From Rikenellaceae bacterium (GTDB lineage: Bacteria; Bacteroidota; Bacteroidia; Bacteroidales; Rikenellaceae), in the NCBI GenBank assembly GCA_031286025.1, contig JAITVB010000170.1, positions 1 to 7,200 of the forward strand: a stretch of 7,200 bases of DNA. The letters are read 5' to 3'. Of this stretch, positions 1 to 7,095 are shown one piece after another. The position numbers and the translations under genes are program-made. Each line of letters begins with the position of its first letter. The first letter of the stretch is position 1. The notes under the pieces are model-generated. The model saw nothing but the letters and a program-made list of their open reading frames with translations. It was not told where the DNA came from and made no database searches.

Positions 1-1
1 C

Positions 2-43
2 TCGGACGATCCCGAAGCCGCCATCTCGAAAATTCTGGGGTAA
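2..43 (+). CDS. C-terminal end of an unidentified protein (partial)
   Basis: Reading from base 2, thirteen codons give SDDPEAAISKILG and then TAA at 41-43. The codons mostly end in G or C, as in the genes downstream, and the residue mix looks like a genuine protein end. The gene begins outside the window, and this short tail does not allow a family to be named. No terminator or TAnnTTTG promoter is visible between it and the ABC-F gene, so the two may be co-transcribed; that is inference. The fragment is short enough that chance cannot be excluded. Confidence 0.35.
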   Translation, partial: SDDPEAAISKILG

Positions 44-47
44 GGCC

Positions 48-155
48 GTGAAAAAGATCGATCTCGACCGTCTCCCGGATTTTTATGACGCGTTCGGCCC
101 CCTGTGTAAACCGAGGAAACCAACAACACCGAAAAACCGTGATATCCATCAATAA
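48..155 (+). CDS. Possible 35-codon leader or remnant ORF ahead of the ABC-F gene
   Basis: A GTG four bases after the preceding TAA opens a 35-residue frame starting MKKIDLDRLPDFYDAFGPL. It ends at TAA 153-155, overlapping the chosen ABC-F start by 17 bases in another frame. The first half looks protein-like (KKIDLDRLPDFYDAFG), while the second half is rich in K, P and T. It could be a short coupled ORF, the remnant of a truncated gene, or noise. I recognise no family. Some resistance-type ABC-F genes are controlled by upstream short ORFs, but nothing here shows attenuator structure, so that is only a possibility. Confidence 0.2.
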   Translation: MKKIDLDRLPDFYDAFGPLCKPRKPTTPKNRDIHQ

Positions 156-2109
156 CCTGACGGTCTCGTTCGGCGGTTGGGATCTGTTCAGTGACATAAC
201 CCTGTTTGTCAACCCCAAAGACCGGATCGGCCTGGTGGGGAAAAACGGTGCGGGAAAATCGACCCTGCTCAACGTGATCACCGGCGAACAATCCGTCTCA
301 TCGGGCACGGTAGCTCGCGATTCCGACTGCACAATCGGCTACCTGCCCCAACAGATGAAAGTGAGTGACGGCCGCACGGTCATTGAAGAAGCCGCTACGG
401 CTTTCGACGAAGTGAACGCTCTCGAAAAGGAGATCGCTGCCTTGGGCGACGAAATCGCCGTACGCACCGACTACGAAAGCGAAGCCTACGCTGCGTTACT
501 TCACCGGCTGAACGACGCCACAGACCGCTATCACATCCTGGGGGGCGACAATCGTCAGGCCGAAATCGAAAAAACGCTGCTCGGGTTGGGTTTCGACCGC
601 CGTGATTTCGACCGCCGGACCGACGAATTCAGCGGCGGTTGGCGGATGCGTATCGAACTGGCCAAGCTGCTGCTGCGTTGCCCGTCGGTCTTCCTGCTCG
701 ACGAACCGACCAACCACCTCGACATCGAAAGCATCCAGTGGCTTGAGGGCTATCTCCGCGATTATCCCGGTGCGGTAGTGCTCATTTCGCACGACAAGGC
801 ATTCCTCGATAATGTCACCACACGGACAGTCGAAATCCTGCTCGGTAAGGTTTACGACTACAAAGTCCCGTACTCCAAATATGTGGAGTTGCGAAAAGAA
901 CGCCGTGAGCAGCAGTTGGCCGCCTATGCCAACCAACAGCGGATGATCGAAAAAACCGAAGAATTCATCGAGCGTTTCCGCTATAAGCCCGCCAAGTCCA
1001 ACCAGGTGCAGAGCCGTGTGAAACAGCTCGAAAAGGTCGAACGTATCGAGATCGACGAGGAAGACTTCTCGCGGCTCAACATCAAGTTTCCGCCCGCACC
1101 CCGCTCGGGCCAGATAGCGGTGGAAGCCAAGAACGCCGGCAAGGATTTCGGCACGAAACACATCTTTTCCGGAGCAGAAATGGTGATGGGGCGCGGCGAA
1201 AAGATCGCCCTCGTAGGCCGCAACGGCGAAGGGAAGACCACCTTTGTCCGGATGCTCATCGGCGAACTCGAACCCACGCGCGGCACCGTGCGCCTGGGCT
1301 ACAACGTGCGGGTGGGCTACTATGCCCAAAATCAGGACGATTTGATGGAGGGCGATTTCACCGTGTTCGACACCCTCGATCGTGTGGCCGTCGGCGATAT
1401 CCGTACCCGCCTGCGCGACATTCTCGGCGCTTTCCTGTTCAAAGGCGAGGAGATCGACAAAAAGGTAAAGGTGCTCTCGGGCGGCGAACGCTCGCGGTTG
1501 GCAATGGCCCGGCTGATGCTCGAACCCTGCAACCTGTTGGTGATGGACGAACCGACCAACCACATGGACATGCGCAGCAAAGAGATACTGAAAAATGCGA
1601 TCAAGGCCTATGACGGGACGGTGATCGTCGTTTCGCACGACCGCGAATTCCTCGACGGGCTGATCGACAAAGTATACGAATTCCGCGACGGTCAGGTCAA
1701 GGAACACCTCGGCGGCATCTACGACTTTCTGGAGAAGAAGCGGATGCAATCGCTACGTGAGTTGGAACGGAAAAAAACGGCCGAAACTTCCGCTGCCCCA
1801 CAGGTTGCCGAAGCGCCCGCGAAACCCGCCCTGTCCGGCAAAGAGCAGTACCGACAGAAGCGCGAATCAGACCGCGAACTGCGCCGCGTGTTCGACCAAA
1901 TCACCCGTTGCGAAGAGGAAATCGCCCGTCTCGAAGCCAAGATCGCCGCCACCGACGCGCGGTTGGCCGATCCCGCCGCCCACGGCATCGACCTTTCCGA
2001 CCCGGCTGTCTTCGCCGCCTATGAAGCCCTCAAGACGGAACTCGATCGCCAGATGCACCTTTGGGAACAACTTCATTACGAGCAGGAACTTTTACAACAG
2101 AAAAGCTGA
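139..2109 (+). CDS. ABC-F family ATPase (ribosome-associated, duplicated ABC domains)
   Basis: This is a cytosolic ATPase with two ABC domains and no membrane domain. ABC-F proteins bind the ribosomal E site and relieve stalled or non-productive translation; some protect against antibiotics. From the GTG at 139 it is 656 residues. Domain 1 has Walker A GKNGAGKST at 34-42, signature SGGWRMR from 165, Walker B with D188/E189, and H-loop H218. A charged linker at about 241-310, the P-site tRNA-interaction motif region, contains FRYKPAKSNQVQSR. Domain 2 has GRNGEGKTT at 360-368, LSGGERSR with its serine at 447, D470/E471 and H500. A low-complexity A/P/K stretch then leads to a coiled-coil C-terminal domain at about 565-656. 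The ATG at 85 would add 18 atypical residues; MISINNLTVSFGG from 139 is the usual family beginning. Length and linker resemble the YheS/YdiF type rather than the shorter EttA. Both catalytic glutamates are present, so both sites look active. A housekeeping role is more likely than resistance, but sequence alone cannot settle this. Confidence 0.93.
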   Translation: MISINNLTVSFGGWDLFSDITLFVNPKDRIGLVGKNGAGKSTLLNVITGEQSVSSGTVARDSDCTIGYLPQQMKVSDGRTVIEEAATAFDEVNALEKEIAALGDEIAVRTDYESEAYAALLHRLNDATDRYHILGGDNRQAEIEKTLLGLGFDRRDFDRRTDEFSGGWRMRIELAKLLLRCPSVFLLDEPTNHLDIESIQWLEGYLRDYPGAVVLISHDKAFLDNVTTRTVEILLGKVYDYKVPYSKYVELRKERREQQLAAYANQQRMIEKTEEFIERFRYKPAKSNQVQSRVKQLEKVERIEIDEEDFSRLNIKFPPAPRSGQIAVEAKNAGKDFGTKHIFSGAEMVMGRGEKIALVGRNGEGKTTFVRMLIGELEPTRGTVRLGYNVRVGYYAQNQDDLMEGDFTVFDTLDRVAVGDIRTRLRDILGAFLFKGEEIDKKVKVLSGGERSRLAMARLMLEPCNLLVMDEPTNHMDMRSKEILKNAIKAYDGTVIVVSHDREFLDGLIDKVYEFRDGQVKEHLGGIYDFLEKKRMQSLRELERKKTAETSAAPQVAEAPAKPALSGKEQYRQKRESDRELRRVFDQITRCEEEIARLEAKIAATDARLADPAAHGIDLSDPAVFAAYEALKTELDRQMHLWEQLHYEQELLQQKS

Positions 2110-2120
2110 AAAATTTTTCC

Positions 2121-2128
2121 TATATTTG
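2121..2128 (+). promoter_or_regulatory. Probable -7 box TATATTTG for the small membrane protein/two-component operon
   Basis: TATATTTG matches the Bacteroidota sigma-factor -7 consensus TAnnTTTG and lies 11 bp after the ABC-F stop and 24 bp before the ATG at 2153. Transcription would begin near 2134, giving a leader of about 20 bases. An A5T5 tract (2109-2118) sits just upstream. No TTG is visible 19-21 bp upstream, so the -33 element is weak or absent, which lowers confidence. Confidence 0.45.
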
Positions 2129-2152
2129 TATTGCACCTATCCATCGACAGCG

Positions 2153-2422
2153 ATGAATATGAAAAAGGAAAAACGGATCAGGACCCTCATCGGCATTACG
2201 GCCGTCTGGGTGTTGTATGGCGTGAGCTTTTTGATAAAACAAGAGTGGCGCAATACGTATCAATTCATATTTTTCTTTGCTGTTCTCGGGATAAGTATCT
2301 TCTACGTGCACGGATGGAAGGAGATCAAGGCCGAGTTTTGCAAAAAAGACGACGGGTGGCCTAATCCGTTTGCCGTCGCATTCGGACTCGACAAAAAGAA
2401 AGACGGAAAAAACGAAGAATAG
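2153..2422 (+). CDS. Small two-helix inner-membrane protein of unknown function
   Basis: The frame encodes 89 residues beginning MNMKKEKRIRTL. A short basic N-terminus precedes a hydrophobic helix at about 11-28 (TLIGITAVWVLYGVSFLI). A short charged turn (KQEWRN) follows, then a second helix at about 36-54 (YQFIFFFAVLGISIFYVHG) and a strongly charged tail of about 35 residues ending KKKDGKNEE. By the positive-inside rule both ends should be cytoplasmic, with the turn outside. ATG 2159 is an alternative start two codons in. I do not recognise the family; it lacks the obvious pattern of the 2TM domain often found next to LytTR regulators. It sits downstream of a -7 box and 30 bp before the histidine kinase, so it is probably the first gene of that operon. 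An accessory role for the kinase is inference from position only. Confidence 0.72.
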   Translation: MNMKKEKRIRTLIGITAVWVLYGVSFLIKQEWRNTYQFIFFFAVLGISIFYVHGWKEIKAEFCKKDDGWPNPFAVAFGLDKKKDGKNEE

Positions 2423-2452
2423 CCCGTATATCTATCCCGAATATCCTGGAAA

Positions 2453-3409
2453 ATGGTTCTGAAAATCCTCCTTATCGTTTCAATCATCCTGCAATTGTTT
2501 GCGGCCGGGATCGCCATCCGGCAAGTGCGGCGCACCAAATACAACTCGTCGTGGATACTGCTCTCGATCGCCCTCACGCTGATGACTTTCCAACGGTTGG
2601 TCGATTTCCTGCAGATCATTTTAAGCGGACGGTTCGAGATTTCGCCGTTGGTCGGTGTCTGGATCGGAATCGTCACTTCGCTCTGCTTCGCAGCAGGAAT
2701 CTACTTGGTCGACAAAGTCCTGAACTATATCGACCATATCGAAAAGCGCCGCCGTTCCTACGAGAAACGTATCCTCAACGCCATCATCCGCACCGAGGAA
2801 CGCGAACGCCAACGCTATTCGAGAGAGATCCACGACGGCCTCGGGCCGCTGATCTCGTCCATCAAACTGTCGGTGTCGGCTCTGGACAAGATTACCGCCG
2901 ACCCCAGGCAACGCGCGTTGATCGACAACACCAACCTGGTGATCGAAGAAGCCGTGCGATGCCTCAGGGAGATCTCCAACAATATGAACCCGCACGTGCT
3001 GACCAACTTCGGCCTGCTGCGCGCCGTGACCAACTTCGTGAATAAACTCGCCCCGTTCAGCAAGGTGAAGTTCGATCTCACATCAAACCTCAAAGAGACC
3101 CGATTTGACGCTAACGCCGAAGCCGTGTTCTACCGCGTGATCTGCGAGTTGATCAACAATGCGCTCAAACATGCCGAAGCGACCCGGATCGACCTCGATA
3201 TCACGGCCACGGGCGACGAAATCGCCGTCACCTTCACCGACGACGGCAAGGGCTTCAACCCGACCGAAACGATCGACGGTCCCGGCGGCGGCATGGGCCT
3301 TTCGAACATCCGTTCGCGCATCTCGTCGATCAAAGGTGAGATCGAATTCGACAGCCGCCCCGGCAACGGCACCGCGATCCGCATCCGGGCCAATACAAAA
3401 CAAATGTAA
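2453..3409 (+). CDS. Sensor histidine kinase, HisKA_3 (NarL/DesK type)
   Basis: This 318-residue membrane-bound kinase would autophosphorylate a histidine and pass the phosphate to the response regulator encoded next. Three hydrophobic segments lie at about 2-22, 34-57 and 66-86, joined by short loops, with no room for a periplasmic domain. A helical linker (about 90-118) leads to the HisKA_3 dimerisation helix RTEERERQRYSREIHDGLGP, with H127 as the phospho-acceptor. The HATPase domain shows an N box ELINNALKHA (about 232-241), a G1 box DDGKGF (263-268) and a G2 box GGGMGLSN (278-285), and ends with RPGNGTAIRI. All catalytic motifs are intact. The membrane part has an LQLFAAGIAIRQVRRTK...W.L...ALTLM pattern that I recall from other sensor kinases; the signal is unknown. 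The start is the first ATG in frame, 30 bp after the small membrane protein gene. Confidence 0.92.
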   Translation: MVLKILLIVSIILQLFAAGIAIRQVRRTKYNSSWILLSIALTLMTFQRLVDFLQIILSGRFEISPLVGVWIGIVTSLCFAAGIYLVDKVLNYIDHIEKRRRSYEKRILNAIIRTEERERQRYSREIHDGLGPLISSIKLSVSALDKITADPRQRALIDNTNLVIEEAVRCLREISNNMNPHVLTNFGLLRAVTNFVNKLAPFSKVKFDLTSNLKETRFDANAEAVFYRVICELINNALKHAEATRIDLDITATGDEIAVTFTDDGKGFNPTETIDGPGGGMGLSNIRSRISSIKGEIEFDSRPGNGTAIRIRANTKQM

Positions 3410-3419
3410 CTCGCTCAAA

Positions 3420-4073
3420 ATGATCGCAAAAACCGCCCCCTGCAAACTTGTCCTGGCCGACGACCATACCCTGTTCCGCAGCGGTCTGCGGACGCTGCTC
3501 GATGCCCGGGACAATTTCTCGGTGATTGGCGAGGCGTCGGACGGGGCGGAATTTCTGGCATTGTTGGAAAAAGAAGCGCCCGACGTGGCCTTGCTCGACA
3601 TCGCCATGCCCGGCATGGACGGCATCGAAGCCGCCGCACGAGCTGTCGGGCGTTATCCCAACCTGAAGATTATCACCCTGTCGATGTTTGGCGAAGAAGA
3701 GTATTACTTCAAGATGGTTTCGATCGGCGTCAAGGGCTTTTTGCTGAAAAATTCGGACATCCGCGAAGTTGAGGATGCCATTGCCGCAGTGATGGAAGGC
3801 GGCACCTATTTCTCGCGGGAGTTGCTCTTCAACTTAGTGAGCAACCTCAAATCGTCGGCCGAAACGGGCCCTGAAAGCGAACTCTCGGAACGCGAACTCG
3901 AAATCCTGCTGCTGATCTGCAAAGGCCTTTCGAACCAGGAGATCGGCGACCGGCTTTTTATCTCAAAACGCACGGTCGACAAGCACCGCGCCAACATCCT
4001 GGCCAAGACCAACTGCAAGAATACCGCCAACTTAGTGGTTTATGCGATCAAGCACCGGTTGGTGGAGATTTAG
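3420..4073 (+). CDS. LuxR/NarL-family DNA-binding response regulator
   Basis: This 217-residue cytosolic transcription regulator is the likely partner of the adjacent kinase. The receiver domain (about 8-125) has the acidic pair D14/D15, phospho-acceptor D60 in LLDIAMPGMDG, the switch residue S88 in ITLSMF, and K110 in FLLKNSD. A linker follows, then a LuxR-type helix-turn-helix at about 155-215 (LSERELEILLLICKGLSNQEIG..., recognition helix around SKRTVDKHRANIL). The open frame extends upstream through the kinase gene, but the protein family starts at ATG 3420, ten bases after the kinase stop; that spacing suggests coupled translation. All key residues are present. Targets are unknown; autoregulation of the operon is common for this family but is not shown here. 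Confidence 0.94.
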   Translation: MIAKTAPCKLVLADDHTLFRSGLRTLLDARDNFSVIGEASDGAEFLALLEKEAPDVALLDIAMPGMDGIEAAARAVGRYPNLKIITLSMFGEEEYYFKMVSIGVKGFLLKNSDIREVEDAIAAVMEGGTYFSRELLFNLVSNLKSSAETGPESELSERELEILLLICKGLSNQEIGDRLFISKRTVDKHRANILAKTNCKNTANLVVYAIKHRLVEI

Positions 4074-4085
4074 CCGGTTGGGTGT

Positions 4086-4140
4086 GTCCGTTATAGAAAA
4101 GGGCGGCCCGAGAGAGGAGCCGCCCTTTTCTATAACGGAC
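4086..4140. terminator. Bidirectional intrinsic terminator between convergent genes
   Basis: Two perfectly complementary 22-bp arms (4086-4107 and 4119-4140) flank an 11-base loop. Each arm holds a GC core, GGGCGGC or GCCGCCC, bordered by an A4/T4 tract. A hairpin formed by the core alone is therefore followed by TTTTCTATAA on the plus strand and by the same sequence on the minus strand. It lies 12 bp after the response regulator stop and 7 bp before the enolase stop, the right place to end both convergent transcripts. Confidence 0.92.
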
Positions 4141-4147
4141 GTCGTAA

Positions 4148-5467
<1,320 letters not shown>

Positions 5468-5499
5468 TTATGTTTTTAACCACTTGTTATTTTAAGTCG

Positions 5500-5530
5500 C
5501 AAAGGTACGAATTTCTTTTCATTCGGGCAA
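5500..5530 (-). promoter_or_regulatory. Enolase promoter (TTG-N20-TACCTTTG)
   Basis: On the minus strand a -33 TTG (5530-5528) is followed after 20 bp by TACCTTTG (5507-5500), a perfect match to the Bacteroidota -7 consensus TAnnTTTG. Transcription would start near 5494, giving a leader of about 40 bases that is very rich in A and T and lacks a Shine-Dalgarno sequence. Confidence 0.8.
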
Positions 5531-5543
5531 CTCTTCCGAATGA
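5519..5543. repeat. Inverted repeat TCATTCGG-N9-CCGAATGA around the eno -33 element
   Basis: Perfect 8-bp arms at 5519-5526 and 5536-5543 enclose nine bases that include the -33 TTG of the enolase promoter. No T-run follows on either strand, so it does not look like an intrinsic terminator for the glycosidase gene. The placement fits a protein-binding operator or a 3' stabilising hairpin on the glycosidase mRNA; both are inference. Confidence 0.5.
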
Positions 5544-5552
5544 CGAAAAGGG

Positions 5553-6929
5553 TTAAAATTCGGTGACATATTCCTTCCCTTTGAGCCATGCCGCCATATT
5601 CAACACCAACAGATTCCAATTCTGAAATCCTTTGTTGAGGACGGGTTCGCCGTTATCGGGGAGGTAGTATTCGTGGAGAGCGCCGAAGCGTTCGAAATCG
5701 CGGCCGAGCAACAGCACGGTTTTTTCGGCCAATTCGCGGGCCTCGGCGTCGTAGCCATAGTCGGCCAAGCCGCGGAAGACGAGGTAATTGACGCAGATCC
5801 ACACCGGGCCGTTCCATGACGATGGATTTCCCGAAGCACGCGTATCATACATCTTTTCCAAAGGAGAAAGGGTGCGGATACCGGCCGGGGCGTTGAAACG
5901 CGTTTCATCGCGGTAGTGGCGGTCAACGATCAGTTCGGCTTGTTCGGGTGTGGCGATCCCGGCCCACATGGCGAGGAATCCGCTCCACACGTCGAGGCGT
6001 TGGATCAGGCAGTCATAGGTACGCTGTTTGCCCACGTGCAGGAACAGGTCGCCTGGGTTGACGCCCGTCGCATCGGGTTTGACGATGGGTCTCAGGTTCA
6101 GGTCGACGCTGTAGTAAAACCCATCGCGCGGGTCCCAACAATGTTCGCGGATGGCCGCCAACAACTCTTCGGCCGCCTGGTCGTAGGTGCCTGCGATATC
6201 GGGCAGGTCGAGTTTTTCGGCGAGGTGAGCCATAGCCAACAACTCTTTATACATCAGCGCGTTCAGATAGATCGATCCCGAGCTCGCGTCGGGACGGTAA
6301 TAGGTACTCGGATCGGTGTCGACGCCGATCGCCTCGTCCGTTTCCCAATACATCAGGCCCGTGGCGCGGTGGCGGTGATGGTTGAGGTAATTGTCCACGA
6401 ACGTTTGCAGGTAATAGAACGGTTCGCGCAACCACTCCACATCGCCGCCCGATTGCTCGACGATAAAGGCGGCATGTTGGGCGATCGTGGGTTTGTGCAT
6501 ATTGCTTTTCCACGGGTTGCGGGTTTTAAGCATTTCCTCGCGCGAGGGAGCGTTGCGTTCGATCCAAATGGGAATCCAACCGTCCATTGCACCGTAGCTC
6601 AGAGCGTTGAGCACACAGCCGCGTTCATATTCGAGGGCTTCCGCGCGATCCTTGTCGGTGCCGTTTTCGAGCAGGTTCTGACGCAGGGCGACGTTGCTCA
6701 GCCACGAGTCCCAGTCCCAGAGCATGTCGAGGTATTGGCTGCTGCCCGGGGCGAGGAACGGGTATCGGAGCGCCCCGCCCGGTTCGCGGTACATTCCTTT
6801 CATCTCCTTGTGGATGTGGTCGCGGCAGATCTTCATGTATTTTTCGACGTTGGCCGGGGTGCGCTCGGGGAGTTGGGCGGCTGCCGGAAGCCAACAGAAC
6901 AGGAACAATGCGGGGAGAAGCTTTTTCAT
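5553..6929 (-). CDS. Exported (alpha/alpha)6-barrel glycoside hydrolase, GH63/MGH1-like
   Basis: The product is 458 residues and should be exported: MKKLLPALFLFCWLPAAAQ is a signal peptide, with likely signal peptidase I cleavage after A18 (A-A-A|Q). No lipobox cysteine is present, so a soluble periplasmic enzyme is expected. The mature protein resembles the catalytic barrel of GH63 alpha-glucosidases and mannosyl/glucosylglycerate hydrolases (also annotated trehalase-like). Recognisable segments are LWDWDSWLSN (70-79), DEAIGVDTDPSTYYRPDASS (198-217), NPSSWNGPVWICVNYLVFRGL (368-388), and GALHEYY with GFQNWNLLVLNM near the C-terminus. By family analogy the acid is probably D204 or D206 and the base E420; this is inferred, not aligned. 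Canonical trehalase signatures are not seen. The substrate is unknown. No SusC/SusD-type genes lie beside it, so any link to a polysaccharide utilisation locus must come from outside the window. The open frame continues upstream to the window edge, but that extension is non-protein-like and crosses the promoter, so the ATG at 6929 is the start. Confidence 0.87.
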   Translation of the reverse strand: MKKLLPALFLFCWLPAAAQLPERTPANVEKYMKICRDHIHKEMKGMYREPGGALRYPFLAPGSSQYLDMLWDWDSWLSNVALRQNLLENGTDKDRAEALEYERGCVLNALSYGAMDGWIPIWIERNAPSREEMLKTRNPWKSNMHKPTIAQHAAFIVEQSGGDVEWLREPFYYLQTFVDNYLNHHRHRATGLMYWETDEAIGVDTDPSTYYRPDASSGSIYLNALMYKELLAMAHLAEKLDLPDIAGTYDQAAEELLAAIREHCWDPRDGFYYSVDLNLRPIVKPDATGVNPGDLFLHVGKQRTYDCLIQRLDVWSGFLAMWAGIATPEQAELIVDRHYRDETRFNAPAGIRTLSPLEKMYDTRASGNPSSWNGPVWICVNYLVFRGLADYGYDAEARELAEKTVLLLGRDFERFGALHEYYLPDNGEPVLNKGFQNWNLLVLNMAAWLKGKEYVTEF

Positions 6930-6951
6930 AACGTTGGATTTAGATATTGTG

Positions 6952-6981
6952 CAAAGGTACCTTTTTGCAGGTGGAAAACAA
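6952..6981 (-). promoter_or_regulatory. Glycosidase promoter (TTG-N19-TACCTTTG)
   Basis: On the minus strand TTG (6981-6979) is followed after 19 bp by TACCTTTG (6959-6952), matching the Bacteroidota -33/-7 pattern. The ATG at 6929 lies only 22 bp beyond the -7 box, so the leader would be about 16-18 bases, with no visible Shine-Dalgarno sequence. The 10-mer GTACCTTTGC is identical in the enolase promoter. Confidence 0.75.
6953..6964. repeat. 12-bp palindrome AAAGGTACCTTT over the glycosidase -7 box
   Basis: AAAGGTACCTTT is perfectly self-complementary and covers most of the -7 box, so a dimeric regulator bound here would block transcription. The left half is part of the promoter consensus itself; the symmetric right half is the extra element. 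The enolase promoter shares the left half but not the symmetry. Confidence 0.35.
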
Positions 6982-7025
6982 GGGGTGGAGGTCGCATATC
7001 CGGGGCATAAAACTCTTCTGCACAG

Positions 7026-7058
7026 TGGGCAAAAGCATAACGAGGAGCCTGTTGCCCA
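7026..7058. repeat. Inverted repeat TGGGCAA-N19-TTGCCCA upstream of the glycosidase promoter
   Basis: Perfect 7-bp arms (7026-7032 and 7052-7058) lie between the end of the upstream minus-strand gene (7096) and the glycosidase promoter. The loop is long and no clear T-run follows on the minus strand, so it would be a weak terminator at best. It may be an operator half-site pair or chance. Confidence 0.3.
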
Positions 7059-7095
7059 AGCCGAAACCATGATGTGAAAAGATGATCCGGAAAGA

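Noticed and set aside
85..138. Upstream ATG start for the ABC-F protein.
   Set aside because: The added 18 residues (MTRSAPCVNRGNQQHRKT) do not resemble ABC-F N-termini, which normally begin at the MIS-NNLTVSFGG segment coded from GTG 139.
496..1749. Long open frame (417 codons) on the minus strand opposite the ABC-F gene.
   Set aside because: It mirrors a clear ABC-F gene with intact motifs. The antisense product is rich in F, H, V and Q without recognisable domains, and such frames arise from G/C-ending codon bias.
2108..2119. GAAAAATTTTTC palindrome as a terminator of the ABC-F gene.
   Set aside because: It has no GC stem or loop; it is better read as an A/T tract upstream of the next promoter.
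1757..2152. Upstream extension of the small membrane protein frame into the ABC-F gene.
   Set aside because: The residues are proline/arginine-rich out-of-frame translation of the ABC-F C-terminus; the plausible protein begins at ATG 2153 after the -7 box.
3159..3419. Response regulator frame extended 87 codons upstream into the kinase gene.
   Set aside because: The upstream part lies wholly within the kinase coding sequence except for the last ten bases and gives a Ser/Arg/Pro-rich product; receiver domains begin close to the MIAKTAPCKLVLADDH start.
5916..7010. Long open frame (364 codons) on the plus strand opposite the glycosidase.
   Set aside because: It is antisense to a protein with a signal peptide and family motifs, crosses that gene's promoter, and its product shows no domain.
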